Shown here: one piece after another, positions 7,877 through 15,202 of the stretch
How the letters are laid out: every line of letters starts with the position of its first letter
Numbering within the stretch: position 1 is the first letter of the stretch
Origin: UBA966 sp046350355
GTDB lineage: Bacteria; Planctomycetota; Phycisphaerae; Phycisphaerales; SM1A02
Direction: 5' to 3'
DNA: 64,000 nucleotides
Assembly (NCBI GenBank): GCA_046350355.1
Contig: JAXMAN010000002.1
Coordinates: 682,001-746,000, forward strand
Made by a program: the position numbers and the translations under genes
Notes under the pieces: model-generated
What the model saw: only the letters and a program-made list of their open reading frames with translations
Database searches by the model: none
What the model was told of the DNA's origin: nothing

Positions 7877-8548
7877 TCACGACGCGTCGAGCTCGTAGCC
7901 CGCGGCCTCCAGCGCCTCGCGAATGGTATCGGGGTCGTAGCCGCGTCGGGCGAAACGGCCCGCGACGCGCGCGGCGGATTCGCGCGCGCGGCGTGCAGCG
8001 CGCGCTTCCTTGCGCAGGAGCGCCTGCGGGTCCTCGGGAGCGGCCTCGCGCGCGACGCGGGCGGCCTCGCGCGCGGCCACGCCCTCCTCCTCCAGCCGCG
8101 CGGCCAGCGCGGGCGCGGCGAGCGGCGCCCGCCGCTGCAGCTCGCGCGCCCGCTCGGCGGCGAAGGCGGCGTCGTCGATCCAGCCGTCGGCGCGCATCGC
8201 CGCAATCGCGGCCTCGGCGGCGTCGGCGTCGTGGCCCGCGGCGAGCAGGCGCTCGCGCAGCCCGGCGGCCGAGCGCGCGCGGCGCGCGAGCATCGCGAAG
8301 GCCGCCTCGCGCGCCAGCTCCTGCGCCTGCGCGGCGCCGACGCGCGCGGCGAGCGCGGGCGTCCAGCGCGTGCCGACGGCCAGCCCGAGCGTCTCCGCGC
8401 GGTGGCGCAGCATCGTCGCCACGGCGCGCCGGCCGACGATCACTTCGACGATGTTGGGATCCTCGACCGTCGGGCGCAGCGCCGCGATGGTCTGCGCGCC
8501 GGGGGAGCTTCGCCTGGAGGAGCCTTGCTTGGTGGAACGCTGCGCCAA
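7877..8548 (-). CDS. recX: Regulatory protein RecX
   Basis: RecX binds RecA filaments and limits recombinase activity. The 223-residue product has the expected build. A short N-terminal strand region 'TIAALRPTVEDPNIVEVIVG' precedes tandem three-helix units with the family patterns 'AFAMLARRARSAAGLRERLLAAGHD', 'ADGWIDDAAFAAERAREL' and 'ARRARESAARVAGRFARRGYDPDTIREAL'. It is somewhat longer than E. coli RecX (about 166 residues), as usual outside the Enterobacteria. The most plausible start is TTG 8548, because a strong GAGGAGG site stands five bases upstream and no in-frame ATG precedes the conserved part; initiation on TTG may keep expression low. recA is not in the window. Confidence 0.85.
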   Translation of the reverse strand: MAQRSTKQGSSRRSSPGAQTIAALRPTVEDPNIVEVIVGRRAVATMLRHRAETLGLAVGTRWTPALAARVGAAQAQELAREAAFAMLARRARSAAGLRERLLAAGHDADAAEAAIAAMRADGWIDDAAFAAERARELQRRAPLAAPALAARLEEEGVAAREAARVAREAAPEDPQALLRKEARAARRARESAARVAGRFARRGYDPDTIREALEAAGYELDAS

Positions 8549-8558
8549 GGGTGCCTCC

Positions 8559-8912
8559 TCAGGTGAGCTGGTCCAGATAGCCCGCGAGCTCGCTCGCCGC
8601 GTGGCTGTCGCGCGAGCGGCGCGCGGCCTCGAGCCCCTGCCGCAGCGTCGCGACCGTCTCGGGGACGCGGTCGAGCTCCTCGAGCGAGCGCGCCTTGTGG
8701 AAGTAGGCGTAGGCCCCGTCGGGATCGGCGGCGATGGCGCGGTCGAACCACTCGAGCGCCATCGGATGCCGCCCGGCCCGGGCGTGCTCCTGCGCGATGC
8801 CGTACAGGCAGAAGGCGTCCCCGGGCTCGCGCTCGAGCATCGCCAGCAGCGCCTGCAGGCGGTCGCCGGGCGCGCGGGCGGAGGAGGCCTTCGGATCGTC
8901 GTTGGAACCCAT
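8559..8912 (-). CDS. Small TPR-repeat protein
   Basis: A 117-residue protein made of about two and a half tetratricopeptide repeats: 'AFCLYGIAQEHARAGRHPMALEWFDRAIAADPD' and 'AYAYFHKARSLEELDRVPETVATLRQGLEAA' have the Trp/Leu/Tyr-Gly/Ala-Ala-Pro TPR spacing. No signal peptide or membrane anchor is seen, so it is probably a cytoplasmic protein-protein adaptor. ATG 8912 is chosen; an in-frame GTG lies 21 nt upstream. It is the first gene of the run that continues into recX (10 nt further on), whose ribosome binding site overlaps its end. The partner is unknown. Confidence 0.75.
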   Translation of the reverse strand: MGSNDDPKASSARAPGDRLQALLAMLEREPGDAFCLYGIAQEHARAGRHPMALEWFDRAIAADPDGAYAYFHKARSLEELDRVPETVATLRQGLEAARRSRDSHAASELAGYLDQLT

Positions 8913-8923
8913 GTGGACGCAGC

Positions 8924-8929
8924 ACCGTA
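8924..8929 (-). promoter_or_regulatory. -10-like box TACGGT for the TPR-recX run
   Basis: TACGGT ends 11 nt before ATG 8912 on the minus strand. It is a weaker member of the short-leader -10 class seen across the window. Confidence 0.35.
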
Positions 8930-8940
8930 GCACATCCCGC

Positions 8941-8946
8941 TACCCT
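8941..8946 (+). promoter_or_regulatory. -10-like box TACCCT (leaderless type)
   Basis: TACCCT ends 7 nt before ATG 8954; no Shine-Dalgarno sequence is present, in line with leaderless initiation. Confidence 0.5.
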
Positions 8947-8953
8947 TGCGCCG

Positions 8954-10528
8954 ATGGACAGCACTTGCGCCCGACGATCCTTCGCGAAGCTCCTGCGCGC
9001 CGCCGCGCTGGCGGCGATCGCGCTGACCGGCGCGGGCTGCGTCCCGGGCTATGTCCCCGAGGACCGCACCGACCGCCGCCCGCGCGAGCTGCAGGTCACC
9101 GCGCACGCCGGCGGCACCCACCACCGGACCCTGATCGAGAACAACCGCTGGTTCCAGTCGCTGGGCAACGCGGTGCTCGTCATCGACCCCGTCAACGGCC
9201 GCGAGCTCGGGCGAGTCGAGGTCATGCCCTTCGGCGAGTCCGGCTCGGTCACCGACATGGTCGTCTCGGGCGACACGCTCTTCGCCATCTGCGACCGAAC
9301 CGCCATCGCCGAGATCGATGTCACCGAGGCGGCCTCGCCCAAGGTGATGGCCATCCGCGACGCGAAGTCCCTGGGCCTCGAGCCCCGCCTGGTCTCCAAG
9401 GTGGGCGAGGAGTACTACATCAGCGGTCCCGACGGCGTCGTGCGCATCGGCGACTCGAAGCGCTTCCTCGCGGGGCAGGCCGCGGGACGCGTGGTGGACT
9501 CCAAGGAAGGACCGATCACGAGCGTCGGCCGCCGCATCCTGGCGCTGCAGGACGGCCGCTACCTGGGCGCGGCGACGGAGCTGCAGCCGCTGCCGGCGGG
9601 CGTGCAGCCCGCGGGGGGCTACCTCTTCGTGCTGCAGGGGGGCAACGGCGCGACCGTCGGCATCATGTCCGACGCCTTCGCCGAACTCGGCAAGGTCGAG
9701 GTCCCCGCCTTCGTGCGCCGCGCGCGCCTGCTGGGCGACCGCCTCTGGGTGGTGACCGACCGCATCCTCTACACCTGGCGCCTGGACGGCGGGAAGTTCG
9801 TCGAGCCCGAGGAGGTCAAGCTCAAGGGCGCGCGCGACATCGACGAGATCCGTCCGAACCACTACGCCGTCGGCGGCACCTTCGGGCGCGCGATGTACCG
9901 GCACAAGCGCGAGGGGCGCCAGACCGAGGACACCTTCTACAACGTGCAGCGCGAGCCCGGCATGCTGGAGATCGCGCTCTGCGACGGGCGCCGCGTGCTC
10001 GCGGGCGGGCGCGAGGGCTTCTGGCGCTGGCGCATCGGCGGCGAGGCGGAACTGGTCGAGAAGTCGATCGACGTGACCGCCATTCCCGCGAAGCAGGTCT
10101 CGGCCGCGTGGGGCAGCGCGCGCATCATGACCGAGAAGAGCAAGGACTCGGCGATCGAGTACGGCGCCTCCGTCGAGGTCAAGTTCGGCGACCAGACGCT
10201 CATCTACACCCCCACGGGCGGCCCGCACATCGTGACCATCGCGCTCGTCGACGGCGACATCTGGATCGGCCACGAGCTGGGCGTCGATGTGCTGCGGCGC
10301 ATCGAGGAGCCCGCGCGCAAGGATCCCAAGACGGGCAAGATGCTGCCGCCATCGGTGCGGGTGGATCCGATCCGCGAGCTGCGCTTCGAGGGGCCGGCGC
10401 TCTTCATCTTCCCGGAGAACCTCGGCGGCGGCGCGGCGGTCGTGAGCCTGCACGGCGGATTCGTGCTGGTCAAGCCGGTGGCCGTCGGCGCGGCGCCGAG
10501 CTTCCGCGGTCGCGGCGACCTGAAGTAG
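8954..10528 (+). CDS. Putative lipoprotein with beta-propeller-like repeats
   Basis: A 524-residue exported protein. The N-terminus has basic residues, a hydrophobic stretch and a possible lipobox 'LTGAGC' (Cys at about residue 29; the -3 Gly makes it imperfect). The mature protein is rich in beta strands with repeated 'VIDPVNGREL', 'MVVSGDTLFAICD', 'LGDRLWVVTDRILYTWRLDGG' type units, resembling WD40/YVTN or LVIVD-like propellers in which each blade reports an outer-surface value. No catalytic motif is seen. Its last 59 bp overlap the 3' end of nth on the other strand. The function is unknown; an envelope scaffold or binding role is a guess. Confidence 0.7.
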   Translation: MDSTCARRSFAKLLRAAALAAIALTGAGCVPGYVPEDRTDRRPRELQVTAHAGGTHHRTLIENNRWFQSLGNAVLVIDPVNGRELGRVEVMPFGESGSVTDMVVSGDTLFAICDRTAIAEIDVTEAASPKVMAIRDAKSLGLEPRLVSKVGEEYYISGPDGVVRIGDSKRFLAGQAAGRVVDSKEGPITSVGRRILALQDGRYLGAATELQPLPAGVQPAGGYLFVLQGGNGATVGIMSDAFAELGKVEVPAFVRRARLLGDRLWVVTDRILYTWRLDGGKFVEPEEVKLKGARDIDEIRPNHYAVGGTFGRAMYRHKREGRQTEDTFYNVQREPGMLEIALCDGRRVLAGGREGFWRWRIGGEAELVEKSIDVTAIPAKQVSAAWGSARIMTEKSKDSAIEYGASVEVKFGDQTLIYTPTGGPHIVTIALVDGDIWIGHELGVDVLRRIEEPARKDPKTGKMLPPSVRVDPIRELRFEGPALFIFPENLGGGAAVVSLHGGFVLVKPVAVGAAPSFRGRGDLK

Positions 10529-11219
10529 CGGCGGCGCGCGCCTGCGAGCAGAAGCGCGCGCAGAGCGGGTCCTGCGCGCAGGTCCCGCCGCGCGCCTTGC
10601 AGACCGCGCGGCCGTGGAAGATGAGCAGGTGGCTGAGCTCGCACCACGCCTCGCGCGGGAAGAGCGCCATCAGGTCGCGCTCGATCTTCGCGGGATCCTC
10701 GTGGCGGCTGAGTCCCATGCGTCCGGCGAGCCGCCCGACATGCGTGTCCACGACCACGCCCGCCTGGATGCCGAAGCAGTTGCCCAGCACGACGTTCGCC
10801 GTCTTGCGCGCGACGCCGCGCAGCTCCAGCAGCGCCTCCATCGTGCGCGGCACCTGCCCGCCGTGGCGCTCGTGGACGACGCGCATCGACTCGTGCACGG
10901 CGAGCGCCTTCATGCGCCAGAGGCCGATGGTGCGGATGTGCGGCGCGATGCGCTCGGGGCTCGCGGCGGCGAAGGCGCGCGGGTCGGGGAAGGCGCGAAA
11001 GAGCGCGGGCGTCGCGGCGTTCACCGATTCGTCCGTCGCCTGCGCGCTCAGGATCGTCGCGACGAGCAGCTCGTGCGGCTTCGACCAGTCCAGGCGGCAC
11101 GCCGCATCCGGGTAGGCGGTGCGCAGCGCCTGCAGGAGCTCGAGCGCGCGCGCGCGCTGCTGCGGGCTCTTGCGCGGCAGCGCGAAGGGGATCTCCGGCT
11201 GCGTCGCCTCACTCGGCAC
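10470..11219 (-). CDS. nth: Endonuclease III (DNA glycosylase/AP lyase) with atypical Fe-S cysteine spacing
   Basis: Base-excision repair enzyme removing oxidised pyrimidines and cleaving abasic sites. The protein (249 residues) has the family's 'LLVATILSAQATDESVN' helix, the helix-hairpin-helix 'LLELRGVARKTANVVL' with catalytic Lys139, and 'VVVDTHVGRLAGRMGL' with Asp158. The C-terminal cluster ligands are Cys207, Cys214, Cys220 and Cys224, a C-x6-C-x5-C-x3-C spacing, whereas the family norm is C-x6-C-x2-C-x5-C. About 25 extra basic residues follow the cluster and are encoded by DNA overlapping the convergent gene. The GTG start at 11219 lies inside the end of the upstream membrane-protein gene, suggesting coupling. 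Confidence 0.9.
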   Translation of the reverse strand: MPSEATQPEIPFALPRKSPQQRARALELLQALRTAYPDAACRLDWSKPHELLVATILSAQATDESVNAATPALFRAFPDPRAFAAASPERIAPHIRTIGLWRMKALAVHESMRVVHERHGGQVPRTMEALLELRGVARKTANVVLGNCFGIQAGVVVDTHVGRLAGRMGLSRHEDPAKIERDLMALFPREAWCELSHLLIFHGRAVCKARGGTCAQDPLCARFCSQARAAATSGRRDRGSSAPRRRPPA

Positions 11220-11832
11220 GGAAGGCTCCGGTGACGGGCGCGCTCCCGCCCGCCGTCGCCGGCGCGGGCGCGCGCATCCGCGCGGGCATCACCGCCAGCA
11301 GCGCGGCGGGGATCGCCAGCAGCACGAGCAGGAGCTGCGCGTTGTAGCCCGCCTCCGCGGTGCGGTGCGCGGCGTCGAAGCTGGCCTTCGCGGCGGTCGC
11401 CGTCGCGGGATCGTTCGCCTCGACCGCGCTCCAGTAGCGCGCGAGATCCGCCTGCATCGCCGGCATCGACCAGGCGCGCCAGGCGAGGAGCGCCGCCGCG
11501 GCCGCGACCAGCGCCAGCAGGAGCGCGCCCGCCCAGCGGGGGGCGCCTGACGCACCGCCCGCGCGCAGCAGCCGCAGCGTGCAGGAGACGCTCGCCGCCG
11601 CGAGCGCGTACTGGACCCAGTCGCCCGCCTGGAAGACCGGCTGCAGCATGTGCCCGGCGGCGTAGCGGCCCATCTCGGCGGTGTCCGCGCCGAAGAAGGG
11701 GCGGACCGCCTCGATCTGGATCCCCATCTTCGGGAGCGAGGCGAAGGCCGCCATCGCGGCGGTGCCCACGGCGGCGATCGTCGCGAGCCAGAGGGCGAGG
11801 GCGAGCAGCAGGATCGAGGCGGTCGCGCGCAT
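11209..11832 (-). CDS. Four-helix integral membrane protein, uncharacterised
   Basis: A 207-residue protein with about four transmembrane helices: an N-terminal signal-anchor-like 'ILLLALALWLATIAAVGTAAMAAF', a second near residues 70-85, a third around 'ALLLALVAAAAALLAWRAW' and a fourth 'LLLVLLAIPAALLAV'. The loop 'FASLPKMGIQIEAVRPFFGADTAEMG' recalls the DUF4149-like small membrane proteins, but the match is by impression only. No catalytic residues are recognised. It has a good leaderless-type TACACT box and overlaps the nth start by 11 bp, so the two probably form an operon. Confidence 0.7.
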   Translation of the reverse strand: MRATASILLLALALWLATIAAVGTAAMAAFASLPKMGIQIEAVRPFFGADTAEMGRYAAGHMLQPVFQAGDWVQYALAAASVSCTLRLLRAGGASGAPRWAGALLLALVAAAAALLAWRAWSMPAMQADLARYWSAVEANDPATATAAKASFDAAHRTAEAGYNAQLLLVLLAIPAALLAVMPARMRAPAPATAGGSAPVTGAFRAE

Positions 11833-11838
11833 GCATCG

Positions 11839-11844
11839 AGTGTA
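11839..11844 (-). promoter_or_regulatory. -10-like box TACACT (leaderless type)
   Basis: TACACT ends 6 nt before ATG 11832 on the minus strand. A second box for the divergent gene lies 15 bp away at 11859-11864. Confidence 0.6.
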
Positions 11845-11858
11845 GGGCGCGCCGCCGC

Positions 11859-11864
11859 TACGCT
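11859..11864 (+). promoter_or_regulatory. -10-like box TACGCT (leaderless type)
   Basis: TACGCT ends 6 nt before ATG 11871; no Shine-Dalgarno sequence. It forms a divergent pair with 11839-11844. Confidence 0.6.
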
Positions 11865-11870
11865 TGGCGC

Positions 11871-12659
11871 ATGCCGCCGACGGAGCAGGTGCAGCTTTCC
11901 GCGACCATCGCGCCGCTGGGCGAGCCCGCCGACGCGTGCGCGTGGCTCGCGGAGCAGGGCGTGCGCGGCGTGCAGCTCAGCGCGACGCAGCCGGCGACGC
12001 GCCCGCGCGACCTCGGCGCGAGCGCGCGCCGCGACATCCGCAGCATGGTGCAGCGTCTGGGGCTCGAGGTCTCGGGGATCGACCTCTGGATCCCGCCGGA
12101 GCACTTCCTCGATCCGGCGAACGCCGAGCGCGCCGTCGACGCGGTGCGCCACGCGTGCTCCTTCGCGAGCTTCCTCGGCCGCGTGCCGGTCGCGCTCGCC
12201 TTTCCCGCCGCGCCCGCGGCGGAGGATCCGCGCGCCGCGCTCCATGCGGACGCCGCGCGCGCCGTCACCGCCGCGGCCGCGCACGAGGGCGTGCGTCTGG
12301 CGGTCGCGCCCGAGACGCTCGCGCCGCTGGCGACGCCGCCGGCGGGCGCGCTCATCGATCCGGCCGCGGTGCTCGCGGCGGGGGGCGATCCCGCCGCCGC
12401 CGTCGCGAAGGCCGCGGGGACGCTCGTCGCCGCGCGCGTCGTGGACCTGCTGCGCTCCGGGCTGCGCGGCCCGGTGGGGGCGGGCTCGGAGGCACGGCTC
12501 GACCTGACCGCCTATCGGGTGGCGCTGGAGCTCGCGGGGGTGCGCCTGCTGCCGGTCGTCGACGCGCGCCAGTGGCCGCAGCCGCGACCGGGCCTCCTCC
12601 AGAGCGTGCAGGCGTGGATCGACGCGGTGCCCGCCCTGGGCGCGCGTCCGTCGAGGTAG
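11871..12659 (+). CDS. Sugar-phosphate isomerase/epimerase-like TIM-barrel protein
   Basis: A 262-residue protein that looks like a small xylose-isomerase-like (AP endonuclease family 2 fold) barrel. The alternating strand/helix pattern is clear in 'VQLSATIAPLGEPADACAWLAEQGVRGVQLSA', 'MVQRLGLEVSGIDLWIPPEHFLD' and 'VALAFPAAPAAEDPRAAL', and residue use resembles short TIM proteins found in planctomycetes. The usual metal ligands of the family (Glu, Asp, His, Glu) cannot all be placed with confidence; 'VAPETL' may hold one Glu. Several deviations suggest a reduced or altered active site. There is no export signal. A specific substrate cannot be given. Confidence 0.65.
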   Translation: MPPTEQVQLSATIAPLGEPADACAWLAEQGVRGVQLSATQPATRPRDLGASARRDIRSMVQRLGLEVSGIDLWIPPEHFLDPANAERAVDAVRHACSFASFLGRVPVALAFPAAPAAEDPRAALHADAARAVTAAAAHEGVRLAVAPETLAPLATPPAGALIDPAAVLAAGGDPAAAVAKAAGTLVAARVVDLLRSGLRGPVGAGSEARLDLTAYRVALELAGVRLLPVVDARQWPQPRPGLLQSVQAWIDAVPALGARPSR

Positions 12660-12678
12660 GGGGTGCACGCCCAGGAGC

Positions 12679-12695
12679 CCGCGCCGTCGGCGCGG
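12679..12695 (+). terminator. Short GC hairpin just before the next promoter box
   Basis: A 7-bp perfect stem (CCGCGCC/GGCGCGG) with a 3-nt loop, 20 nt after the stop of the TIM-barrel gene and 2 nt before TACACT. There is no U tract, so its role as a terminator is uncertain. Confidence 0.3.
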
Positions 12696-12697
12696 AC

Positions 12698-12703
12698 TAC
12701 ACT
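12698..12703 (+). promoter_or_regulatory. -10-like box TACACT (leaderless type)
   Basis: TACACT ends 7 nt before ATG 12711; no Shine-Dalgarno sequence precedes the ATG. Confidence 0.6.
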
Positions 12704-12710
12704 CGCGCCC

Positions 12711-13382
12711 ATGGCACGGCGCGGCGCTCCAGCGCTCTATGAACTGATGCGTCGCCCCGGCGAGGGGCCGGCGACGCCCGTCGTGCCGGCGCGCTCGGCT
12801 GGACGCGGCGCGCGCGCGAACGCCGCGCCCACCGTCTTCGAGGTGCCGCTGGGACTCGCGCTCGCGCTGGCGCTGGGCGTGATCGTGCTCGTCGCCGTCG
12901 CGTACGGCGTGGGCGTGAGCCGTGGCAAGGCGACGGCCGCGGCGTCGGGACTCGTGCCGGTGACCGAGCTTCCGCAGGGCACCGCGCCGACGCCGGGACC
13001 GGGCGCCGGTGCGGGCGCCGGATCCCCGACCATCCCGCCCGCCGCGGGCAAGGGCGCCAAATCGAACCCCGCCGCCGATAACAACGGCGATCCGCGGCAG
13101 AAGGGGTACCGGTATTACGTGCTTGCGCACCCCTCCAGCGAGCGGGCGGCCTCGATGGTCGAGTTCTGCCGCGCCAATGGACTTGATGCGTACCTCGTCC
13201 CCGACGATAATGCCCTGCTTCGCAAGATCATCGTCTTGCCTGGCTACAAGGACGCGTCGGAGAAGAACTCTCCCGAGATCAAGGCCCTCGAGGCCAGCAT
13301 CCGGCGCGTCGGCGAGAAGTGGAAGGCTGCAGCCCGAGGCAACAAGGACTTCAGCGACGCCTTCCTCGAGTTCTACCGCTAG
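12711..13382 (+). CDS. Single-pass membrane protein with SPOR-like C-terminal domain
   Basis: A 223-residue protein: cytoplasmic N-terminus of about 45 residues, one transmembrane helix (LALALALGVIVLVAVAYGVGV), a Pro/Gly/Ala linker, then a compact C-terminal domain. This domain opens 'YRYYVLAHPSSERAASMVEFCRANGLDAYLV' and continues with a strand 'RKIIVLPGYKD' and a helix. The order (strand, helix, strand, strand) and the topology resemble SPOR peptidoglycan-binding domains, but the sequence is divergent and the call rests on architecture. ATG 12711 is chosen over GTG 12663 because of the TACACT box. The 3' third has more A+T than its surroundings and contains a sigma70-like promoter sequence directed at the next gene. 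Confidence 0.65.
   Translation: MARRGAPALYELMRRPGEGPATPVVPARSAGRGARANAAPTVFEVPLGLALALALGVIVLVAVAYGVGVSRGKATAAASGLVPVTELPQGTAPTPGPGAGAGAGSPTIPPAAGKGAKSNPAADNNGDPRQKGYRYYVLAHPSSERAASMVEFCRANGLDAYLVPDDNALLRKIIVLPGYKDASEKNSPEIKALEASIRRVGEKWKAAARGNKDFSDAFLEFYR
13183..13211 (+). promoter_or_regulatory. Sigma70-like promoter inside the SPOR-like gene
   Basis: TTGATG (13183-13188), a 17-bp spacer and GATAAT (13206-13211). It points to the small basic protein gene that starts 262 nt downstream. Such a match is unusual in DNA of this GC content but it is also coding sequence, so it may be coincidental. Confidence 0.4.
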
Positions 13383-13472
13383 CAGGCACGCACGCGATCG
13401 ATCACTTCACTCCGCCGCGCGCAGGCGCGTCGGTCTCCCGACCGCCTCACCGATTCGACTTCAAGGAACACC

Positions 13473-13787
13473 ATGAGCCTCCACCGCAGCCTCAAGACCC
13501 AGTCCGGCGGCCTCGCGTCGCACCGCAACGTGCTGACGCGCGCCGAGCGCATCGCCAAGCTCACGCAGGAGGAGCGCTTCGACGCCGCCAAGAACAGCGC
13601 GCTGGGCATCGTGAAGGTGCGCAGCATCAAGGCCTCCTCGAAGAAGAAGAAGGCCGAAGAGGGTGCCGAGGGCGCAGCCGCTCCCGCCGCCGGTGGCAAG
13701 GCCCCGGCCGCTGGCGCGAAGGCTCCGGCCGCCGGCGCCAAGCCCGCCGCCGCCGCCGCGAAGCCCGCCGCCGGCGCGAAGAAGTGA
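13473..13787 (+). CDS. Small basic protein of the PVC type with Ala/Lys/Pro-rich tail
   Basis: A 104-residue, very basic protein. Residues 1-60 (MSLHRSLKTQSGGLASHRNV, LTRAERIAKL, then ALGIVKVRSIKASSKKKK) match from memory the small basic protein family (TIGR04137-like) described as a signature of Planctomycetes, Verrucomicrobia and Chlamydiae. Residues 61-104 are a low-complexity tail of repeated APAAGAK/AAAK units ending in KK, similar in composition to histone H1 tails. Such composition suggests binding to RNA, DNA or the ribosome, but no function is established. AAGGA is positioned before the ATG. A promoter may lie inside the upstream gene. The aminotransferase gene follows after 64 nt. 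Confidence 0.8.
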   Translation: MSLHRSLKTQSGGLASHRNVLTRAERIAKLTQEERFDAAKNSALGIVKVRSIKASSKKKKAEEGAEGAAAPAAGGKAPAAGAKAPAAGAKPAAAAAKPAAGAKK

Positions 13788-13851
13788 TCGCCACGCGCGC
13801 GCCCGACGGCGGGCACGCGCACGCGCACCCCGCATCCGCGAGTCCGCGTCC

Positions 13852-15039
13852 ATGACCATCCAGATCCCCGCAGGCGGCCCCACGGGCCGCCTTTCCATTT
13901 CCTCGCTGATTTCCGCGCGTTCGCGCAGCGTGGACGCGTCGGGCATCCGCCGCGTCTTCGACCTCGCGGCGAAGATGAAGGACCCGATCAACCTCTCGAT
14001 CGGCCAGCCGGACTTCCCCGTCCCGCAGGCGATGAAGGACGCGGCCAAGCGCGCGATCGACCAGGACCGCAGCGGCTACACGGTCACGCAGGGCATCCCC
14101 GAACTGCTCGACGCGGTGTGGCGCCACCTCGCCGCGGACGTCGGCTGGAGCGGCCCGGGCGAGGAGATGTCGGCGATCGTCACCAGCGGCACGAGCGGCG
14201 CGCTGCTGCTCGCCTTCATGGCGCTGCTGGACGAGGGGGACGAGGCGATCATCCCCGATCCGTACTTCGTCATGTACCCGCAGCTTGGCAAGCTCACCGG
14301 CGGGACGATGGTGCGCTGCGACACCTACCCCGACTTCCGCATGACGGCGGAGCGCATCGAGCGCTGCATCACGCCGCGCACGAAGGCGGTGCTGGTCAAC
14401 AGCCCGAGCAACCCGTGCGGCGTCGTGCTCAGCGGCCGCGAGCTCGAGGAGATCGTCGATCTCTGCCGCCGCCGCGGCATCCTCCTCATCTCCGACGAGA
14501 TCTACGACGAGTTCTGCTTCGAGGACGTCCGCGAGCAGGGGCGCTGCCCCAGCCCCGCGCGTTTCTCGCAGGACATCCTGCTCATCCGCGGCTTCGGCAA
14601 GACCTACGGCTGCACCGGCTGGCGCATGGGCTACTGCGCCGGGCCGCGCGCGATCGTGCAGGAGATCGCCAAGCTGCAGCAGTACACCTTCGTCTGCGCG
14701 CCCAGCGTCGCGCAGTGGGGCGCGGTCGAGGCCTTCGGCGTCGACCTCTCGCCCATCGTGCAGGAGTACAGCCGCCGCCGGCAGATGGTCGTCGACGCCT
14801 TCGAGGGCGTGACGACCGTCGCGCGCCCGGGCGGCGCCTTCTACGCCTTCGTCGACGTGCCCAAGCGCCTGGGCATGACCGGGCAGCAGTTCGTCGAGCG
14901 CGCGATCGACCATCGCGTGCTCGTGATCCCGGGCGGCGTCTTCTCCTCGCGCGACACGCACTTCCGCCTCAGCTTCGCCTCCGCGCCCGCCAAGCTCCAG
15001 GAGGGGCTGGCGATCCTGCGCGGCATGATGACGGCGTAA
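13852..15039 (+). CDS. Class I/II PLP aminotransferase (aspartate aminotransferase-like)
   Basis: A 395-residue fold-type I transaminase. Landmarks in order are 'INLSIGQPDFPVPQAM' (substrate loop), 'SGTSGALLLAFMALLDEGDEA' (PLP phosphate region), 'NSPSNPCGVVLSG' (Asn of the PLP-binding motif), 'ISDEIYDEF' (Asp/Tyr contacting PLP), 'GFGKTYGCTGWRMGY' with Schiff-base Lys250, and a C-terminal 'FRLSFA' with the Arg that binds the alpha-carboxylate. It most resembles the AspC/PatA-like aspartate aminotransferases of the I-gamma/I-beta group, but the amino donor cannot be fixed from sequence. ATG 13852 is taken because the family N-terminus follows; the frame is open upstream. A strong hairpin lies between its end and the convergent lipoprotein gene. 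Confidence 0.9.
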   Translation: MTIQIPAGGPTGRLSISSLISARSRSVDASGIRRVFDLAAKMKDPINLSIGQPDFPVPQAMKDAAKRAIDQDRSGYTVTQGIPELLDAVWRHLAADVGWSGPGEEMSAIVTSGTSGALLLAFMALLDEGDEAIIPDPYFVMYPQLGKLTGGTMVRCDTYPDFRMTAERIERCITPRTKAVLVNSPSNPCGVVLSGRELEEIVDLCRRRGILLISDEIYDEFCFEDVREQGRCPSPARFSQDILLIRGFGKTYGCTGWRMGYCAGPRAIVQEIAKLQQYTFVCAPSVAQWGAVEAFGVDLSPIVQEYSRRRQMVVDAFEGVTTVARPGGAFYAFVDVPKRLGMTGQQFVERAIDHRVLVIPGGVFSSRDTHFRLSFASAPAKLQEGLAILRGMMTA

Positions 15040-15130
15040 GGCGCGCGCTGCGTGCGCCGCCCGGGCTTCGCGCGCCGCCCGCACCCGGCACGCGCGCGCC
15101 CGGCCCGATCGGCGACCTCCGAAACGACCA

Positions 15131-15165
15131 CCGCCCGCCCTCGCTCGAAGCGACGGGGCGGGCGG
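15131..15165. terminator. Long GC hairpin between convergent genes
   Basis: CCGCCCGCCC-TCGCT, a CGA loop, then AGCGA-(CG)-GGGCGGGCGG form a 15-bp stem with one 2-nt bulge. It lies between the ends of the aminotransferase and the small lipoprotein gene and could stop transcription from both sides. No U tract follows on either strand. Confidence 0.65.
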
Positions 15166-15202
15166 CGGTGTTCGTGGCGCGCGGCGATCGCCGCGCGTCG
15201 GA

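Noticed and set aside
13690..13787. Tandem DNA repeat in the tail of the small basic protein
   Set aside because: The units are imperfect at DNA level and explained by Ala/Pro/Lys low-complexity coding sequence.
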